NCBI GenBank assembly: GCA_037447655.1
Contig: JBBHKE010001566.1
Location: 1-62,000 of the forward strand
Direction of reading: 5' to 3'
DNA from: Zygnema cylindricum
Taxonomy: Eukaryota > Streptophyta > Zygnematophyceae > Zygnematales > Zygnemataceae
Length of the DNA: 62,000 nucleotides
Below, piece after piece: positions 1 through 13,600 of the stretch (positions within the stretch are counted from its first letter, which is position 1; each line of letters begins with the position of its first letter). The position numbers and the translations under genes were made by a program. The notes below the pieces were generated by a model. It made no database searches. It was not told where the DNA came from and saw only the letters and a list, made by a program, of their open reading frames with translations.

Positions 1-600
1 TTTTTTTTTTTTTTTTTTTTTTTTCTTATTAGTGATCAATTCTTGCAAGTTTTTATATCTTGCTGTTTTTTCAAAGGTTGCAAATTGAATTTGTTGTGGA
101 TTTTTTGGAACTATTTTTGAATGGATATCAGAAGATAGTAAAAAAAAGGAAGGAAGAAATATAAAGAAAGGGTGAAAAATAAAGAAAGAAATAATATGAA
201 GAAGACAGAAGAAAGATAGAGAACAAAGATAAATAATGATAAATGTGCGCCATTTTTTGCCTGCCCTGTGAATACAAAATAGTAATATTAGTACATAATT
301 GTTTTTTTTCTTTCAGCTAATTTTTCTTTGGCCCACAATTATCCACGTCATTTGGAATAGGAAGCATATGAATCGAAAAAAGTTATTACATCTAAAACAT
401 TTCTCTTACTTTTTAATTTTGAGTTCGAATCGCCACTCAGTCTTTTGGGAATTTCTGATTCTTTCTAAATTTTCAGTCTTTCTATGTTCTTAAATATGTT
501 ACTTTCTGTTCTTCCTCAGTCCATAATAACGAAAGCATAGAGGGCCCGGTAATGAGCAAGGGCAAACAAAGGTCCACCAAGAGGGTCGCCCTAACAAGTG
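1..600. other. AT-rich intergenic DNA, no gene seen
   Basis: The window opens with a 24-base T run and continues as AT-rich, A/G-biased sequence (about 130-240 is mostly purine on the + strand). I see no conserved protein, RNA or repeat end here. The short open frames have no recognisable residues or splice context. Confidence 0.5.
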
Positions 601-639
601 TCGGTCGTAGAGGAAAAGGGAACCAAACCACTATCTGCG

Positions 640-900
640 GAGAAAGAAAGGTTTTTGGTCAAAGGATAAAAGTCTCACACAAAGGGGAATATCTGGACAA
701 TCGAGGAAGGGGCAACCATAAGCTTTGAAAAAGTGACGTTGCGATCCACCGTTTGAAACATCGATTTGGAGGAAATGAACCAATCCCGATGGAAATCCAA
801 GGAAAGCCCGAATCCCGTGGACAATGGCCTCACAATCCCCGAAAGTTGCCACTCCAAACTGATGAGATAACAAAAAACATGAGACGAGGATAAAAAAAAT
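640..900 (-). pseudogene. Broken reverse transcriptase fragment of a LINE-like element
   Basis: On the minus strand one frame reads QFGVATFGDCEAIVHGIR and then LQIDVSN. This has the layout of the N-terminal part of plant and algal non-LTR reverse transcriptases: a QFGVA..G.E..H..R block followed by a hydrophobic-D-V catalytic motif A. The frame then shifts. The neighbouring frame continues the expected pattern with VDRNVTFSKL and IVQIFPFV. Only about 90 residues are recognisable and no downstream catalytic YxDD-type motif is visible, so this is a dead fragment. The family assignment is by eye. A different reverse-transcriptase-bearing element is possible. Confidence 0.5.
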
Positions 901-977
901 CGTGAGATGAGGAGAAAAAGAAATGTGAAATGTAAGCTTGAGTTGGATAGAAATGGCAAGGGCCACCAATCAGCAAG

Positions 978-1198
978 TACACCGTGTACCGCTATTATTG
1001 TTAATGTTTTTTTTTTGGCGCTTAAAACATTTTTTCTTTGTACACACTTGTCGGATTATGGATCTGCCGGTTGTGATTAAAGCCAAGATTCTCACCTTCC
1101 AATTGACGGTCTCCATGTAAAAATCGGACAAGTGTGTACGGAGAAAAGATATTTTAAGTAACAAAAAGTTATTAACCCTAATAGCGATACACGGTGTA
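978..1198. mobile_element. MITE with TACACCG termini, subfamily with inner hairpin
   Basis: The element starts TACACCGTGTACCGCTATT and ends in the inverse, AATAGCGATACACGGTGTA with small differences, so it has terminal inverted repeats of roughly 25-30 bp. A second, inner inverted pair is built on ACACTTGTC.G near 1043 and CGGACAAGTGTGT near 1126. There is no coding capacity. The termini match the other TA-flanked MITEs in this window, while the interior matches the degraded copy near 29.9-30.1 kb. It lies between two retroelement fragments. Confidence 0.75.
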
Positions 1199-1224
1199 CC
1201 TCTCCCAGAGCAATAGGGTGGATT

Positions 1225-1560
1225 CTCCCATTTAGCTTGGTCAAAGCCACTGGTCAAGACGCTGTGGGAAGATCATGACTTTATTTCGATGGCGGTCGAG
1301 ATCTTTGGTTGTTTGGGTGTTGCGTTGGACGAGTTTCTCCGTACTTGTGGCCGGCGCTCATTCGAGCGACGGGGACTTGGGAGCCCTCCTCTTTCAATGC
1401 ACTTCTTTTTATCGTCAACGTTTATCTGCGGAATTACAGCGAGTGCAAGCTTCTATTATCCTTCGGTCGGTTATTGCGGTTATGGATCGTCGACATGTTC
1501 CGGATCTCCCTCAACGTGCTCCCCCGGGCTTGGGGGATTTACGAGGTTGCTTTTCGTAAA
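1225..1560 (+). pseudogene. Frameshifted C-terminal fragment of a retroelement protein
   Basis: One plus-strand frame reads LVKTLWEDHDFISMAVEIFG then CLGVALDEFLRTCGRR. After about 1370 the sense moves to another frame with FYRQRLSAELQRVQASIILR. As I recall them, the E-x-F/Y-G-C-L..D.FL and FYRQRLS..LQR.QA patterns are those seen at the C-terminus of some streptophyte LINE-type polyproteins. The frameshift and the missing upstream domains make this a relic. It points the opposite way to the reverse-transcriptase fragment at 640-900, with a MITE between them, so the locus was rearranged or holds two insertions. The assignment is by pattern memory only. Confidence 0.4.
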
Positions 1561-2745
1561 TATTTAATTGTGTTGGGGTTGGGGTTGTAGCGTTGGTTTA
1601 AGTGAGTTGATGTGTTTTTCTTTTTGGGTTCGAGTTCTTTTGTTTTACATGCCATTTTTATGTGTTCACATCGCTTTTCTTTGTTTTATTTTGCCCTTCT
1701 TGTAGTTTTTCAGTTTTGGCCATTCCACCCATTTTGTACCCTTGGACTCGGACGGTTTACCATCGCGCTTTTTAATTCAATCTGCATTAGAGAAACAGTT
1801 CCACTAGCAATAATACATATTCGAAAAAGCAATTCAAAACCCCAAACGCCTGATTTAAGGGGCAAATAACATCGGGAAATAAATCGTATAGTGTGCCTGG
1901 TGGACCTCAAGGGAAGTGGTAAGGGTCTTAATGAGAGCATCTTGATCCAGCATAAGACGCCCGAAAGCTCGAATTTGTGGATAGAAGGGGATAAAGGTTT
2001 TGTTGTTTTCACACAAAGTTCTCAATAGAGCTCACTTCTTAACATATGTTGTCAACCTTTTAGAATGTCGAAGAAGATTGGAAATAATGCTAGCAGGTAT
2101 AAACTTTGTATCTACTCGTTTCTTGCTGTCTTAATCAACCGATGCTGTTTAATTCTTTGAGCTGGAAGATGAGTGGACATTAGGTAAATAATAATCTAAA
2201 TAATACTATACAAATATAATGAGGTATAAACTTGGGCGATGTTCGGGAAACAATGTGATCGTGAATTCAATTTGGGATCCTTTCGTCCATATCAATTGTC
2301 AGAAATTGCCACAATTGTCACCATTTTTTGTGAACTTCATATTTGGCATTTGAAAAACGAATAGCTGAACAAGTTAAAGCCACTTGTTTTAAGCTTATAA
2401 ACTGGTATATAAAGTAATCCATAGATCATGTAAACCTTCGCAGAAAATTGAACTTTAACACTTTCATATTATTTAAATAATGAGTCATGTTTAGGGTCAG
2501 CATCGAATGCTTGATGTTTGGATCTTATTGTCTGACTTTTGATGCCCCACATATGTTTTTGTCATTTGGCGCTTGATGAATGGTCAGTCTTTTTGTTTTG
2601 ACACTTACCACCTGGAAAAAAAATGTTAACAATTTAAAATTTAATACTCAGTGTTGTTAGTTTGATTTCACTTTCTTTGTTGGCATTTGAATTTCATGTG
2701 GACATAGATGTTCGATAGTCACGAGTTTGATGGTAATGTGTTGTA
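1561..2745. other. Intergenic DNA, nothing recognised
   Basis: AT-rich sequence without recognisable exons, element termini or tandem repeats. The longest open frame, about 100 codons on the minus strand at 1710-2012, has no family features. Confidence 0.4.
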
Positions 2746-2936
<191 letters not shown>

Positions 2937-3261
2937 TATATATATGTACATGTATGTGTTTTTTTTTTTTCCTTTTTTTCTGTTGTCGGGCACTTTCAAT
3001 TTCCAGTTGTTCTTGTTAAACTCTTGGAAGGTTGTTGCATGAAAATAATAAGTTTTTTTTAAAACTTGCTATGGTAAATCATCCGAGCACATGGAAACTA
3101 AAAAAAGAAAGCGAGAGGACAAAACGAGAAAGAAAAATGGCACACAGAAACAGCCAAAGCAATGAATGATATTAACACTGAGAAAGAAAATGACAAAATA
3201 CAAAGACAAAAATGAACGATGCAAAAAAAACAACAAACACAAAAACAAGGAAAACAAACAC

Positions 3262-3464
3262 TACACCGCGAATCGTTATTAGCGTTGAGAAATTATTAGT
3301 GTAAAGAAAAAATTAGCGTCATTCATTCTAATTTAGTACCAGGAGACGTGGCAGATTATGGTCCATGTCCTTAAATAGTGTAGTTTATTCTATTTAAGGT
3401 ATTAATGTCAAAATTTTGGGGTGCCGATATAGAGTTCATAACGCTAATAACGATTCGCGGTGTA
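3262..3464. mobile_element. TA-flanked MITE, subfamily 1
   Basis: A 203-bp element whose ends are TACACCGCGAATCGTTATTA and its near-perfect inverse, TAATAACGATTCGCGGTGTA. There is no coding capacity. It aligns over its whole length with the copy at 47953-48154, sharing the inner GACGTGGCAGATT-like and TCAAAATTTTGGGG blocks. The terminal TA at both ends is probably the target duplication, as shown by the empty site at 15.2 kb. Confidence 0.9.
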
Positions 3465-4384
3465 CCGCCAAATAGCACCTTAACAAAAACTTCCATTAAA
3501 GGACAAAATATTTCAATGCATCCGAAAGGATATCCTTTCGATTTGTCATGTGAACACTTGAACTCCCAAAATATAGATTCCCAAACATTTGGACTCCCAA
3601 ATATACTCCAAAAACTAAGTCTAACATGTCAACCAAAAAAATAAATTTAAAGCCATCCGGACCATTTTCCTAGTTTTTGAACTTTCTTCGGCTTTCAAAA
3701 TAAAAAAACAACATCTAATGTCCCACGCATAGCTACTTTTTCCTTCACGTTTTTCCGTTTTTCGGAACTGCTTTCCAAATATAGAACATAGATATATATT
3801 GCACTCGTAAATCCTTTTTTCCTTTCCTTTTCCTTTACAGCCCAAAAAAACCCGTGACACTATTTCATGGGAGCTTACAAAAAAAAACTGACAAAGAAAA
3901 CTCTGACTCTGACTCTGACTTTGACTCTTTCTTTGACTCTTCCTTTTCCTTTTCCTATTCCTCTTCCTCTCTTCCTCTTCCTCTTCCTCTTTCTGTTCTA
4001 AAAACACAAAGTGTTGGTGACGAAGTTGTCGAGCAATAATATTTTTACTTACAAAGAATTTATAGAACTAAAGGAATCCCATGGCTCGTTTGTACGCCAT
4101 TTGTTCTTTCCAAGTTAAACGATCTTCGGTCCAATTTCCACTACTAGTTCGTTTACGGAATGCTCTTTTCTTTTTAGACCCTTTGTTAAAAACTGCATTG
4201 GATAAAAAACCGGCAATGAAGCCAAAAGAGAGGAAAAGAAAAGTGAGATGGCCAAAAACTGAAGCATAGAATCACATAAAACCTAACTGTTATTGGTTTA
4301 ACGGTTTAATCCACTTTCGATATAATGGAATAAGAATTTGTCGAGCTAAGAGAAATCCAGGCAGATTTTCATGAAAAAGAAATA
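3465..4384. other. Intergenic DNA with a polypyrimidine tract
   Basis: No gene recognised. At about 3898-3992 the + strand is a CTCTGA repeat grading into an almost pure pyrimidine tract (CTTTTC, CTCTTC), a low-complexity sequence able to adopt unusual DNA structure. A 62-codon open frame at 4081-4269 (lysine-rich end) has no recognised family. Confidence 0.45.
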
Positions 4385-4600
4385 CTTAGTTATGAAAGAG
4401 CAATAGCTAGTTATGAAAAAGCAATAGTTATAAAAGAGCAATACTAAGTTATGAATACTTGGTTATGGAAAATTAGTTAAAAAAGAGCACATACTTAGTT
4501 ATAAACGAGCACTACTTAGCCATAAAAGAGAAACACTTAGTTATAAAAGATAAATTTAGTGATGAAAGAGCAATATTTAGCCATAAAAGCCTTCAATACT
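4385..4600. repeat. Degenerate minisatellite of about 22-24 bp
   Basis: About nine imperfect copies of a unit like TTAGTTATAAAAGAGCAATA run just downstream of the INCENP stop codon (minus-strand gene). Copies differ by substitutions and small indels, so the array is old. Confidence 0.75.
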
Positions 4601-4650
4601 TAGAATTAAAAAAAGAAGAAATTAACAGTTGAACCTAGAGACACTGAAGT

Positions 4651-7600
4651 TTATAAATCGTCGACATGCAGTCCTCCTTTTAGGGTGTTTGGGTTTTTTA
4701 GGATTTTAGCGATATTTCTTCCGATGTTATGCTTACCGTCATCCAGATTGCAAGTCCTGACAGTCCCAAAAATGTCGTCGGGATCGATTGACGCTTGGGC
4801 AATTATATGCGGCAACAAATATTCTTTTCTGTACCCCATTTAAAATACACCACAAGCCCCATTTAAAATAAAACCCACAAGCCCCATTTAAGATAAACCC
4901 ACAAACCCCGATTAAAAATAAATCCACAAGCCCATCGGACAGGAATGCATCATGTGAGTGAAGAGTGAGTGGGATCTGTTCTACTAAAATAACAGTCTAT
5001 AAACACTTTCAACAAAATTCAATAAAGTTAAAGTAATACTCAACCACACGATTGGCGGCTTCAATTTTTCATTTTTTATTGTTCTTATGGTTCTCATAGT
5101 TTTAATGGTTTTTATGGTATTTATCGTTTTTATGGTTTTTATGATTGCATTCATAGGACTGTTTAGAGCATCCGAACTGTTTTGAATTTTAACACAAGAT
5201 TTAATGCAGATACGACAAGGTTCATTTCATTTACACCACAGTAAATGACTTTTAGAGGTTTTATTTTTCTGTTTGAATTTTCATACCTTGTCCACAAAGG
5301 CATTGGCTTCTTCACTCTCCTACTCTCCTCCTCCTCACTGTCGTCACTATCCTCGTCACACGATCCTCGATACGGTGAAATCTCGTAATTTTCTGGTCCA
5401 CCTTTTGGGACGACTACAGGCACTTGTACTATTACTTTCTTTAATGGACGTTGATTCGGTTCCCCTGAGACTCCTCCACTAGTTATTTTGCTTCTAAAAG
5501 AAGAAATCAAGCTGGTACCATTACTTGGTTCCCTCGAAACTACTACTGCTGTTACACTTGGACCTCCTCCTCCTCCTTTCTTTTCTGTCTCTTCTGTCGA
5601 AACATTTATATCTGAAGATAGTTTTTGAGTCTCTGATTTTTGAGTTTCTCCATGCCCACTCGCTTTACTTAACCAGCCTCCAGGTCCCACTACCAAACTA
5701 GGAGCTTGTCCTACAACTGTAGTAACTTTTCCTAAAAACGGCTGAGTACTAATATTTCCCACAACTGTAGTATTACCAGAATCGAGCATTCCAAGACCTG
5801 AACCCAGAGCTGTCGATTGTCCACTAACTCCATTCCTTACAAGAGGGTCTCGAGGTAAGGTTGTTAAGGATATTGTTGATAAATAAGTCGAACCGGAGGG
5901 TTGAGATGAGCCCGGTAAAACTATATTGCCCGAAAATGTTCCCCCTTGAGAAGGTAAGAGTTGGCCTTGGGCCCAAGGTTGTACATTAGCCATTCCTAAA
6001 GCTCCTCCTTGTCCATTATTGGAAGTTCCAGTTCCAATATTCCGGGCCTGTGTAAGGATTCCCAAGAAAAACAAAGAATTTGAAGCATAAATGAGTCAAG
6101 AAAGCGGCATTCTTTGAGACTGTTTCACACAACTTAGATATACTCCTGGAACCAGTACTGGAAGCAGAATATTCTCTTTTTTCGCCTATTCTAATCTGTA
6201 AAAAAAGTAATTTCCGTGTTATAATCTTGCTTTACAAATGCAAATGTCTGAAATTTTGACTATTCGAACCTATGAAGAAGTAATTTCTGTTCTATAATCT
6301 CTCTTTTAATTAATACTGTCAGCTTGTGGAGATAATTTGGGAAACATGTATTGCAGTGAAGGACAGGAACGAGAACAAAGATTTTAAAAAAGTCACACAA
6401 AAGCTAAGAGTTAAGAGTGAACTTCCTCATGTATGAGTCGATTTCAAGCATTGGATTGGGGATAACGAAGACTTAAGAAATTTAACAACCATGTGACTAA
6501 AACAACCTTTCTATGGGAAGTTGTAAAACTCACCCTCTTCTCCTCTTCATTTCGCTTCTTCTCCTCCTCCGCCAACTCTTTCCTCCTCTGGAACATCTCC
6601 TCCTTTCTTTTCCGTTCTAACTCTCTCTGTGCTGCCTTGGTTGCTTTTTCTTCTTCCTCCTCCCGTCTTCTTTTCTCAATCTCTCTCTCTCGCTCAAGTT
6701 TCTTCTGTCTTTTTAGTTCGTCTTCTTGAGCTTTCCGCTCTTTCTCGGCATCTTCCTGCCCTCACAAATCCATATCAACGCCCCATTCTTTGTCAAATTC
6801 TTGTAGAAATCTAGTTTTCAACACGCCAAATTCTTCGTCTCATGAGGCCATAGTGGCGCCCAATTTGAAGGCGAGAAAATAGCCAATATTAAAAACCAAT
6901 ATATGTTAAAAGCCAGTATGTAGCCAATATCCAATAGGAAAAGTAATAGATGAGAAAGAAGCCCAGAAATGGCCAGCAATGATGTAAATAATATGAGCTA
7001 CATAAAACGAACTATTTTCCGTAATTTACGCGAGTACTGGAAAACCGGAACCATCAAAGAGTTAAAAAAACTTCAATTAAACCAAACACAAGGCTCAAAA
7101 GCACACATTCTTTTAATGAAGATTCACATATTATTCGCGTCATCAACATTTTCACAGCTGCCATTGGAATGGTTTCACTGATGTTAACATAATGTCCTTT
7201 ACACCCTCATGATGAAGTTAATATTGCCTAGTAATGTAGTTTTAAATGGTTAAAACGGATGATTTAAATATGTGTTAAAAGTCTCCTATCAAGCTTGGCA
7301 AATGCTAAAAAAATTGGGCCACCAATCCTGTAGCAATTAATCATATTCTTACTAAATCACAAATCTTAAACACCAAAAGACATACATTTGACAATAAACA
7401 ACACTCATTTTCTTTTCATGTATCTTGTTCACTTGATCTGAAATTTTTACATTAGACGAAAACAACATTTTGTGCAAGGAAAATACAAAACTTAAAAAAG
7501 TCTCACGAGAATAGTCATAAGTTTACCATAGCCTTCCTTTTCTTCTCCTTCTCTTCCAATTCCACTCTCTGTCTCTCTGCAAGTCGATCTGCCTCGTCTC

Positions 7601-10600
7601 TCTTTGCCTTCACAACCTCCTCGGCCCGTCTCCGTTTTTCCTCTCTTTCCTTTTTCTCTGTTTCCTCTCGTTGCCTCTTGCGGCCTGCTAATTCTTCCTC
7701 CTTCCTCTTCCTCTCCTCCTCCTTTTTCCTCCTCTCTTCTTCGAGCTTTTTTGTCTTTAACTTGGAATCCACCACCCTTTTTTGTCTGATTATACCTGTC
7801 ACTGGTTTCCCTTCTTTTGGTGAGTCTGGGTGGGACTGACTGGAAATGCGTCCCACAATATCTGCCCTGGTTTCTTCATTTTCAATTAGACTTGGGCCAG
7901 AACCCAATTCATTACCGAAATTGTGACCACTCGCAGTCTGGACTCCTTTCTGGTTCTGTCTTTCCACTTGCTCATTACGCCTTTCCCTCTCTCTTTCTTT
8001 TATTCTTTCCAGTTCCCTCTCCTTCTCTTGTTCCTTTTCTCTTTCTCTTTCTTCCTTCGCTTTAGCGAGCGCAATTCTTCGCTGTCTTCTGTCTTCAGCT
8101 TTTCTGTCCTCTTCTCGACGGGCCGCTTCAGCTGCTTCTAAAGCCGGAACTTTTGCACCTTTCTTTCCTGCAATAAAAAAACGAAATTTCAATTACAACT
8201 ACAATTAGCGTTACAGTTACAATTACAATCAACTACAAATACAACTACAATTACAATTATAACTAGAATTAGAATCACAAATGCAATTGCAATTACAATA
8301 ACAGTCCCAGTGACAATTACAATTACAATGACAATTACAATTACGCTTAAACTTACAATGACTATTACAATTACAATTACAATTACAATTACAATTACAA
8401 TTACATCCAAAGATATGGGACAACACTTTTGGCTTCCTCTCAGGAAAATTCTCAAGGATCGGAGTGAAAAGTTCACAAAACATAATAAATGATTTAAACT
8501 CAGAGTAAATGCTTTAGCCTTGCAATCTGAGAACTCTGCAGTTCATACTTACCTATCAAAATCAGTGAGTCTTTCCCATTCTAGTTCAATTGTTTAAAAC
8601 TGGAATAAAAAGAAGCTTTAGGAAAAACAGCAATTAATCAATGCATTGCGTGATAAAGTTGATGATCCACGGAAAAGGCTCAAAGGACCAAGTCTTTGCT
8701 TCATTTTCACAAATATCTTTCGATAGTCAAGAAATGAACACTAGTGCACAAAAAGATTACCTGCAGCTGGAGGTGCTGGAGCAGGTGCTTTCTTCAAAAG
8801 AGTTGTAAAAGACGTCATAGAGGCACAAATATTTGAAAGAGGTGCCTTTTGAACATTGTCTTTCTCGTTGCATAAAGGTTCATTTACACGATTGTTGGTC
8901 AAACTTTCAGCTTCTTGACTTCCGTTCTCTGCGAACTCCAGGTTGTCTTCTTCAACTGTTTTTAATCCTTCTCCTCCGTGCTCCAATTTTAACTCCAATG
9001 TTGCATCTGACTCAAAAGGATCATTCCCAAAATTACTCACTTCTGACAGAAAATGATCATTCACAGCCATATTCTCGTTGCGATTGTGACCAGAAGACCT
9101 CGAGTCTACATTTGCCAATTCATCAGCCTCGTCAATTCCTTCGCTCCTAGCTGAAACAAAACTCTCACTTGAATATGCATCGTCTTCTTTACTTGCATCA
9201 TTTCCCTCAATTTTCTGGTCATTTGTCAACTTGTCTTCAGAAACGATTATGGACAGTGTTGCAAGGTTTTGTTCACTTATTGCTTGCTTTTCCTGAATGT
9301 CAACCCTGTCATTTTTCTCCTCGTCTACGATGTTGTCTCCTGAATGAAAACTGAAATTTTCACTTTTCCTCTTTAGAATTACTTGGTCCGATGTCTCCAT
9401 CCTCTCCGCCTCCATTTCAGTGACATCATTCCTCGTGTCTCTATCGGAGGTAACTGGTATTACTGTTGATTCAAAAAGCTTGAAACCTTGACTCAGTGTT
9501 ACTACTTCGTCACCCTGACCATCAAACTCTTCTTCTTGAGGATCCTCGAGACAACTTTTTTTCCTCTTCGGTGTACTAGTCTCTGTTTTTTTCCCAAAGT
9601 GCAACCCCATTCCGAGCTTCCATTCGTGACTCATCGGAGAAAGTTGTTGCTCCACTACTGCCTTCTCTGTTGTCTTTTTCCCTGAAAGGCTCCTGAGGTA
9701 TCCAAAGACAGCTGCTACACCTCGTACTACACTCAACCGACTAGGACTTACTATTCTCTGTTTATTCTCTGAGACATTAGATATACCCTGTTTCGGGGAT
9801 CGATTACAGTCTCCTACTAAGTTTAATTTTGCGTTATTTCTAGGAGACTGGGGGCTTAGCAAAAGACCATTCGGAGTATTTCGCCGTTCTAATTTCCCTC
9901 CTATCAGTCCAGATTCTGCAGGCACAGTTGCTGCGTGCACACCATTTCCTTCCTCTACCTGGGCTGAGTTTAGAATATAGCTGTTTAGATCATTGACAGT
10001 ATCCTCTATACATCCACCTTGTATGTTGATCAGACTCTCAGATATGCCATTCATTTCCGGAGAGTTCACTTCAACCATGTCAAAAGTTGCAGATTTGAAC
10101 GTCTCAGCAGGCGGTTCGACTTGACCGGCTGCCATAGATTCGGTCCTCTCTAACTGTCCTTCATTATTGTCATTGTTCCCTTCTCGCAATAAAGATTCAG
10201 ACGGGGAAGCAATGTTTCTACTCATCGGACAGGGAGATGGTGCACCAATCGATACTGCTGTCATAAGATGTTGATTGACAGGTTCAACTGTTCTCAACTT
10301 CAGATCATCGAGGCTTTCCACCTCTACTAGACTCACTTTTGCAGGGTTTTCCAATTCCCTTTTTGGATCGTTCACATCTGCCGAACTTTCTTGCCATTGC
10401 AAAACTACCTCTGTAGAAACTACAAGTTCCGCCTCAGAAACATTGACGGCCTCCTGCAAATTCTCGCTATAATTGCCAACCAGACTTTCACACTTGGTTT
10501 CTTGTTTCTCAAAATTTTCTTCTACAATCAATGTATTTTGAGCTGTTTCCTCCTCCAAAATAGCAAACAGTTCAACATTATGAGAGAACTCCCTGGTGAC

Positions 10601-13600
10601 TGAGAAAGCACATAGTTGCTCACTGTTGCGATTGCTCGTCTCAGGTGTCCTCGACATCTGAAATGTGAAGTCAGCATCTACCTCTTCCTTTTCTTTTTCT
10701 ACCTTTTCATCCGGTGGCTCCTCAGCCTCGACAAACCTCTCGCCATCATATAAATTATCTTGTATCGGCAATTCCTTAAGACTGTCTTTATCTTTCTCAA
10801 ATTTCCTACAGTCATCAGCTTCATTCACTTGCAATGTTTGTGAAGCTGTTGTTTGAAAAACATTGTTGACACCTGAGACACATGACTTTCTCTTGCACCC
10901 AACGCTCTGTTTCTCAGTAATATATTCCCCTTCCACTTGCATGTGTCTGGCTTCATCCCTCTCCTCTGCCTGAGATATGTGTGGAGACACTCCTAAACTT
11001 CCACTATCCGAAATGTGTTCATCAGCTTCACTATGTAAATTACTCAATGGGTCCTCTCTGGTAATAAGCTGATCTTCACCACAATCCTGACGGCCAGAAG
11101 AAGCCTGAAACCACTCAGCTACACTTACCTCCACTCCTGCTCCAGAATTCGATAAACCTGCTCCCTTTGGTACACTTTTTTGTCTTGAAACATTTTTGTC
11201 TATTGATGCAAATGATTCCTGCTGACGTCCAGCTTCTCTGCTCTGATCAATTGGCATCTCCATTGTCTTTGTGCCTACTGAAAGCTGGTTGTTATTTTGC
11301 CACTCTGTGAAATGATTTGGAAACTCTGGAGAGGAGGTTTCACTTATCCTGGCTTTTGTCGACACAGCATCGCCTATGGATTTCCTATTCTGTGACTCAA
11401 ATTTATGAGCCTTATCCACTGAATACGCAAGTTTATCAGCCTTGCCCACTGAATGCTTAAGTTTACCAGATGTAGCCACTGAAACTTCAAGACCATCAGC
11501 GTCAGCCATTGAATGCTCAAGTTGTCCCACTTCAAAATGGCAGGTCACATTATTTATTCCAAACGGCACTTCAGATATCGGTGTCGTTTTTGTATGTGCA
11601 TGGACCGATACATTCAAGTTTTCGGTTTGGAGTGTCCCTTTTGTTTCACAGGGAAAAAGTGTCAATGGAGGCAAGGATTTCTTTGCCGAACTTATTTGTA
11701 TGGAAGTTTTCCCTTTCAAGTCTCCTGCAATCTCACCAGCAGTCATTGTGGTTAAGACCACAAAGGTATACTAGTGCATATTATGCATTTTTTTTCCTAA
11801 ATGAACTCTAGCAAATGATTCAGGTCGACCCAATCACAAAATTTCATGATGAAAGTAGATGCAAAATATGTTGCCCGAAAACTGGACTTGACTTATGAGA
11901 TCCCAAAGCTCACTCATTTAGTGGCCCACAATGTGTACACAAAAACTGCTACTTCGTCAACACGCACAAAAAATGGACTTGAATACATATCTCCACAACT
12001 AGCTTTGGAGGACTGAATATGCAACACTCTCAAAATCTTGACACTTATTTGTAGGAGTACAACATTTTCGAATCCAGTGACACATTTAATACTAACTACA
12101 TACAGTCAGGTTCGATAACTTACCCTGAATAGAGGACAAAGGTCCAAGTTTTCCAGTCAGAACCACAACAGGTCGTTCATCTGAAACTGGTTTGAGAGCA
12201 TCAGTTGAGGGTGAATTTTCCATCTTTAACTGTTTGGTTGTAGTTTCATCCTTTTGCACATCAGGGTCAATACTTTTAGCCGTTTTCTTGGAAGCAGCGG
12301 ATGCCTTTTTGGGTTTTGATTGTCTTACTGGTCTGCTCGAGTTAGGCAGATCAGGCTTGGAAGACTGTTTTTCCTGCATTCGGGCCCGAGACCGGGTCAT
12401 TCGAGGCTCAATCTTGGGCTTTGAAGCTGATTTTGGACTGGATAAAGGTGTGGCCTTAGGTTGAACTCTCCTCCTGCCTGTGGAAGCTTTTGCAGGAGCA
12501 TCTGGAGCCTTTTTCGGAGAAGCTACACTGCATGCTACTGTCTGTTCCGATGAATGATAAGTGTCTTCAACGACTCCTGTCTGGACCTCCGGTTCCTTGG
12601 AGACATTTCCGTGCATGTCAAGCACCGAAGTTGACATATCTTCTGCAGGTGTAGCTGCCCTTCCCTTTGAACCCGTCTCTGCGGCAACATGGTTCGATAC
12701 AAGACATTTACTGCTGTCAGCAATTCCTGACATTCGTAAAAAATCTCCCGAACACGTTCCTGATTGGAACCCATTTCCAGTAGTTTGACTCTTGTCATTC
12801 AAGGGGCTCCACTTAGACTTTTGGGAACTGTTTAAAAGCTGGATTCCAAGACCCCGACGAGCTGATTTCTCTCCTGTTTCTATTCTCGTGTTTGGCGGTA
12901 AGCTCTGTGGTATATTTTCCTTGTCCTGGCTATTCCACCACCCCTCAGGAGGAGCTCCCTTTCCAACTCGTTCCCTCTCTATTTCTGCAAAGTCACTTGC
13001 TGCGGCAAAAGGTGTTCCAGCAAGTTTTAATTTCAATGGAAAGTTCTCGGATTTCACAGCCTTATCTGCAGTCCCTAAAGTAGAATCTGGTAGGACACAC
13101 AAACGAGCGCGTTTTGACTTGTGAAGTCCTGTTTCACTCATTTCAAATTTTCCAGCTGTACTCCATCCTTTCTTCTCCCTCACAAATCTTGCCGCTCGTT
13201 TTTCGTAGGCAACTCTCGAAAGGGTAAATTCTTGCAAAAGATTTGCTTCAACCAACTCAGCTGGCTTCAAGTGGCTTCTCAGTATTGCCTGTGCACACAC
13301 ACAAAAACATCACAGGTTTAGTAATGTAACAACAAGACTTGTAAGCATTATCAATTCCTCGAAACAACAGATACAGTGTAAAACATGTCTGACGCAGATT
13401 ACGAAAATTAAACACAACAGTTTCGTGAGAGAATGCTGAGCAAAGTGGAATCCTGATCACAAACTTTCCCTAGTATCACATGACCAAATACTGATGTAGA
13501 CAACTGGCAATAGCAACTCTTTTTTTCACGTGATAACTTTCGGACAATGTTGCAGTTTGATCAATATTGCAGAGCATCTATTCGACAACCCTTGTAAAAT

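Noticed and set aside
8190-8492. Open frames and a possible telomere-like tract at ATTACA repeats
   Set aside because: The unit is not TTTAGGG or TTAGGG, the array is intronic, and the frames are repeat artefacts.
9488-11811. Plus-strand open frames antisense to INCENP
   Set aside because: They are shadows of the large minus-strand exon.
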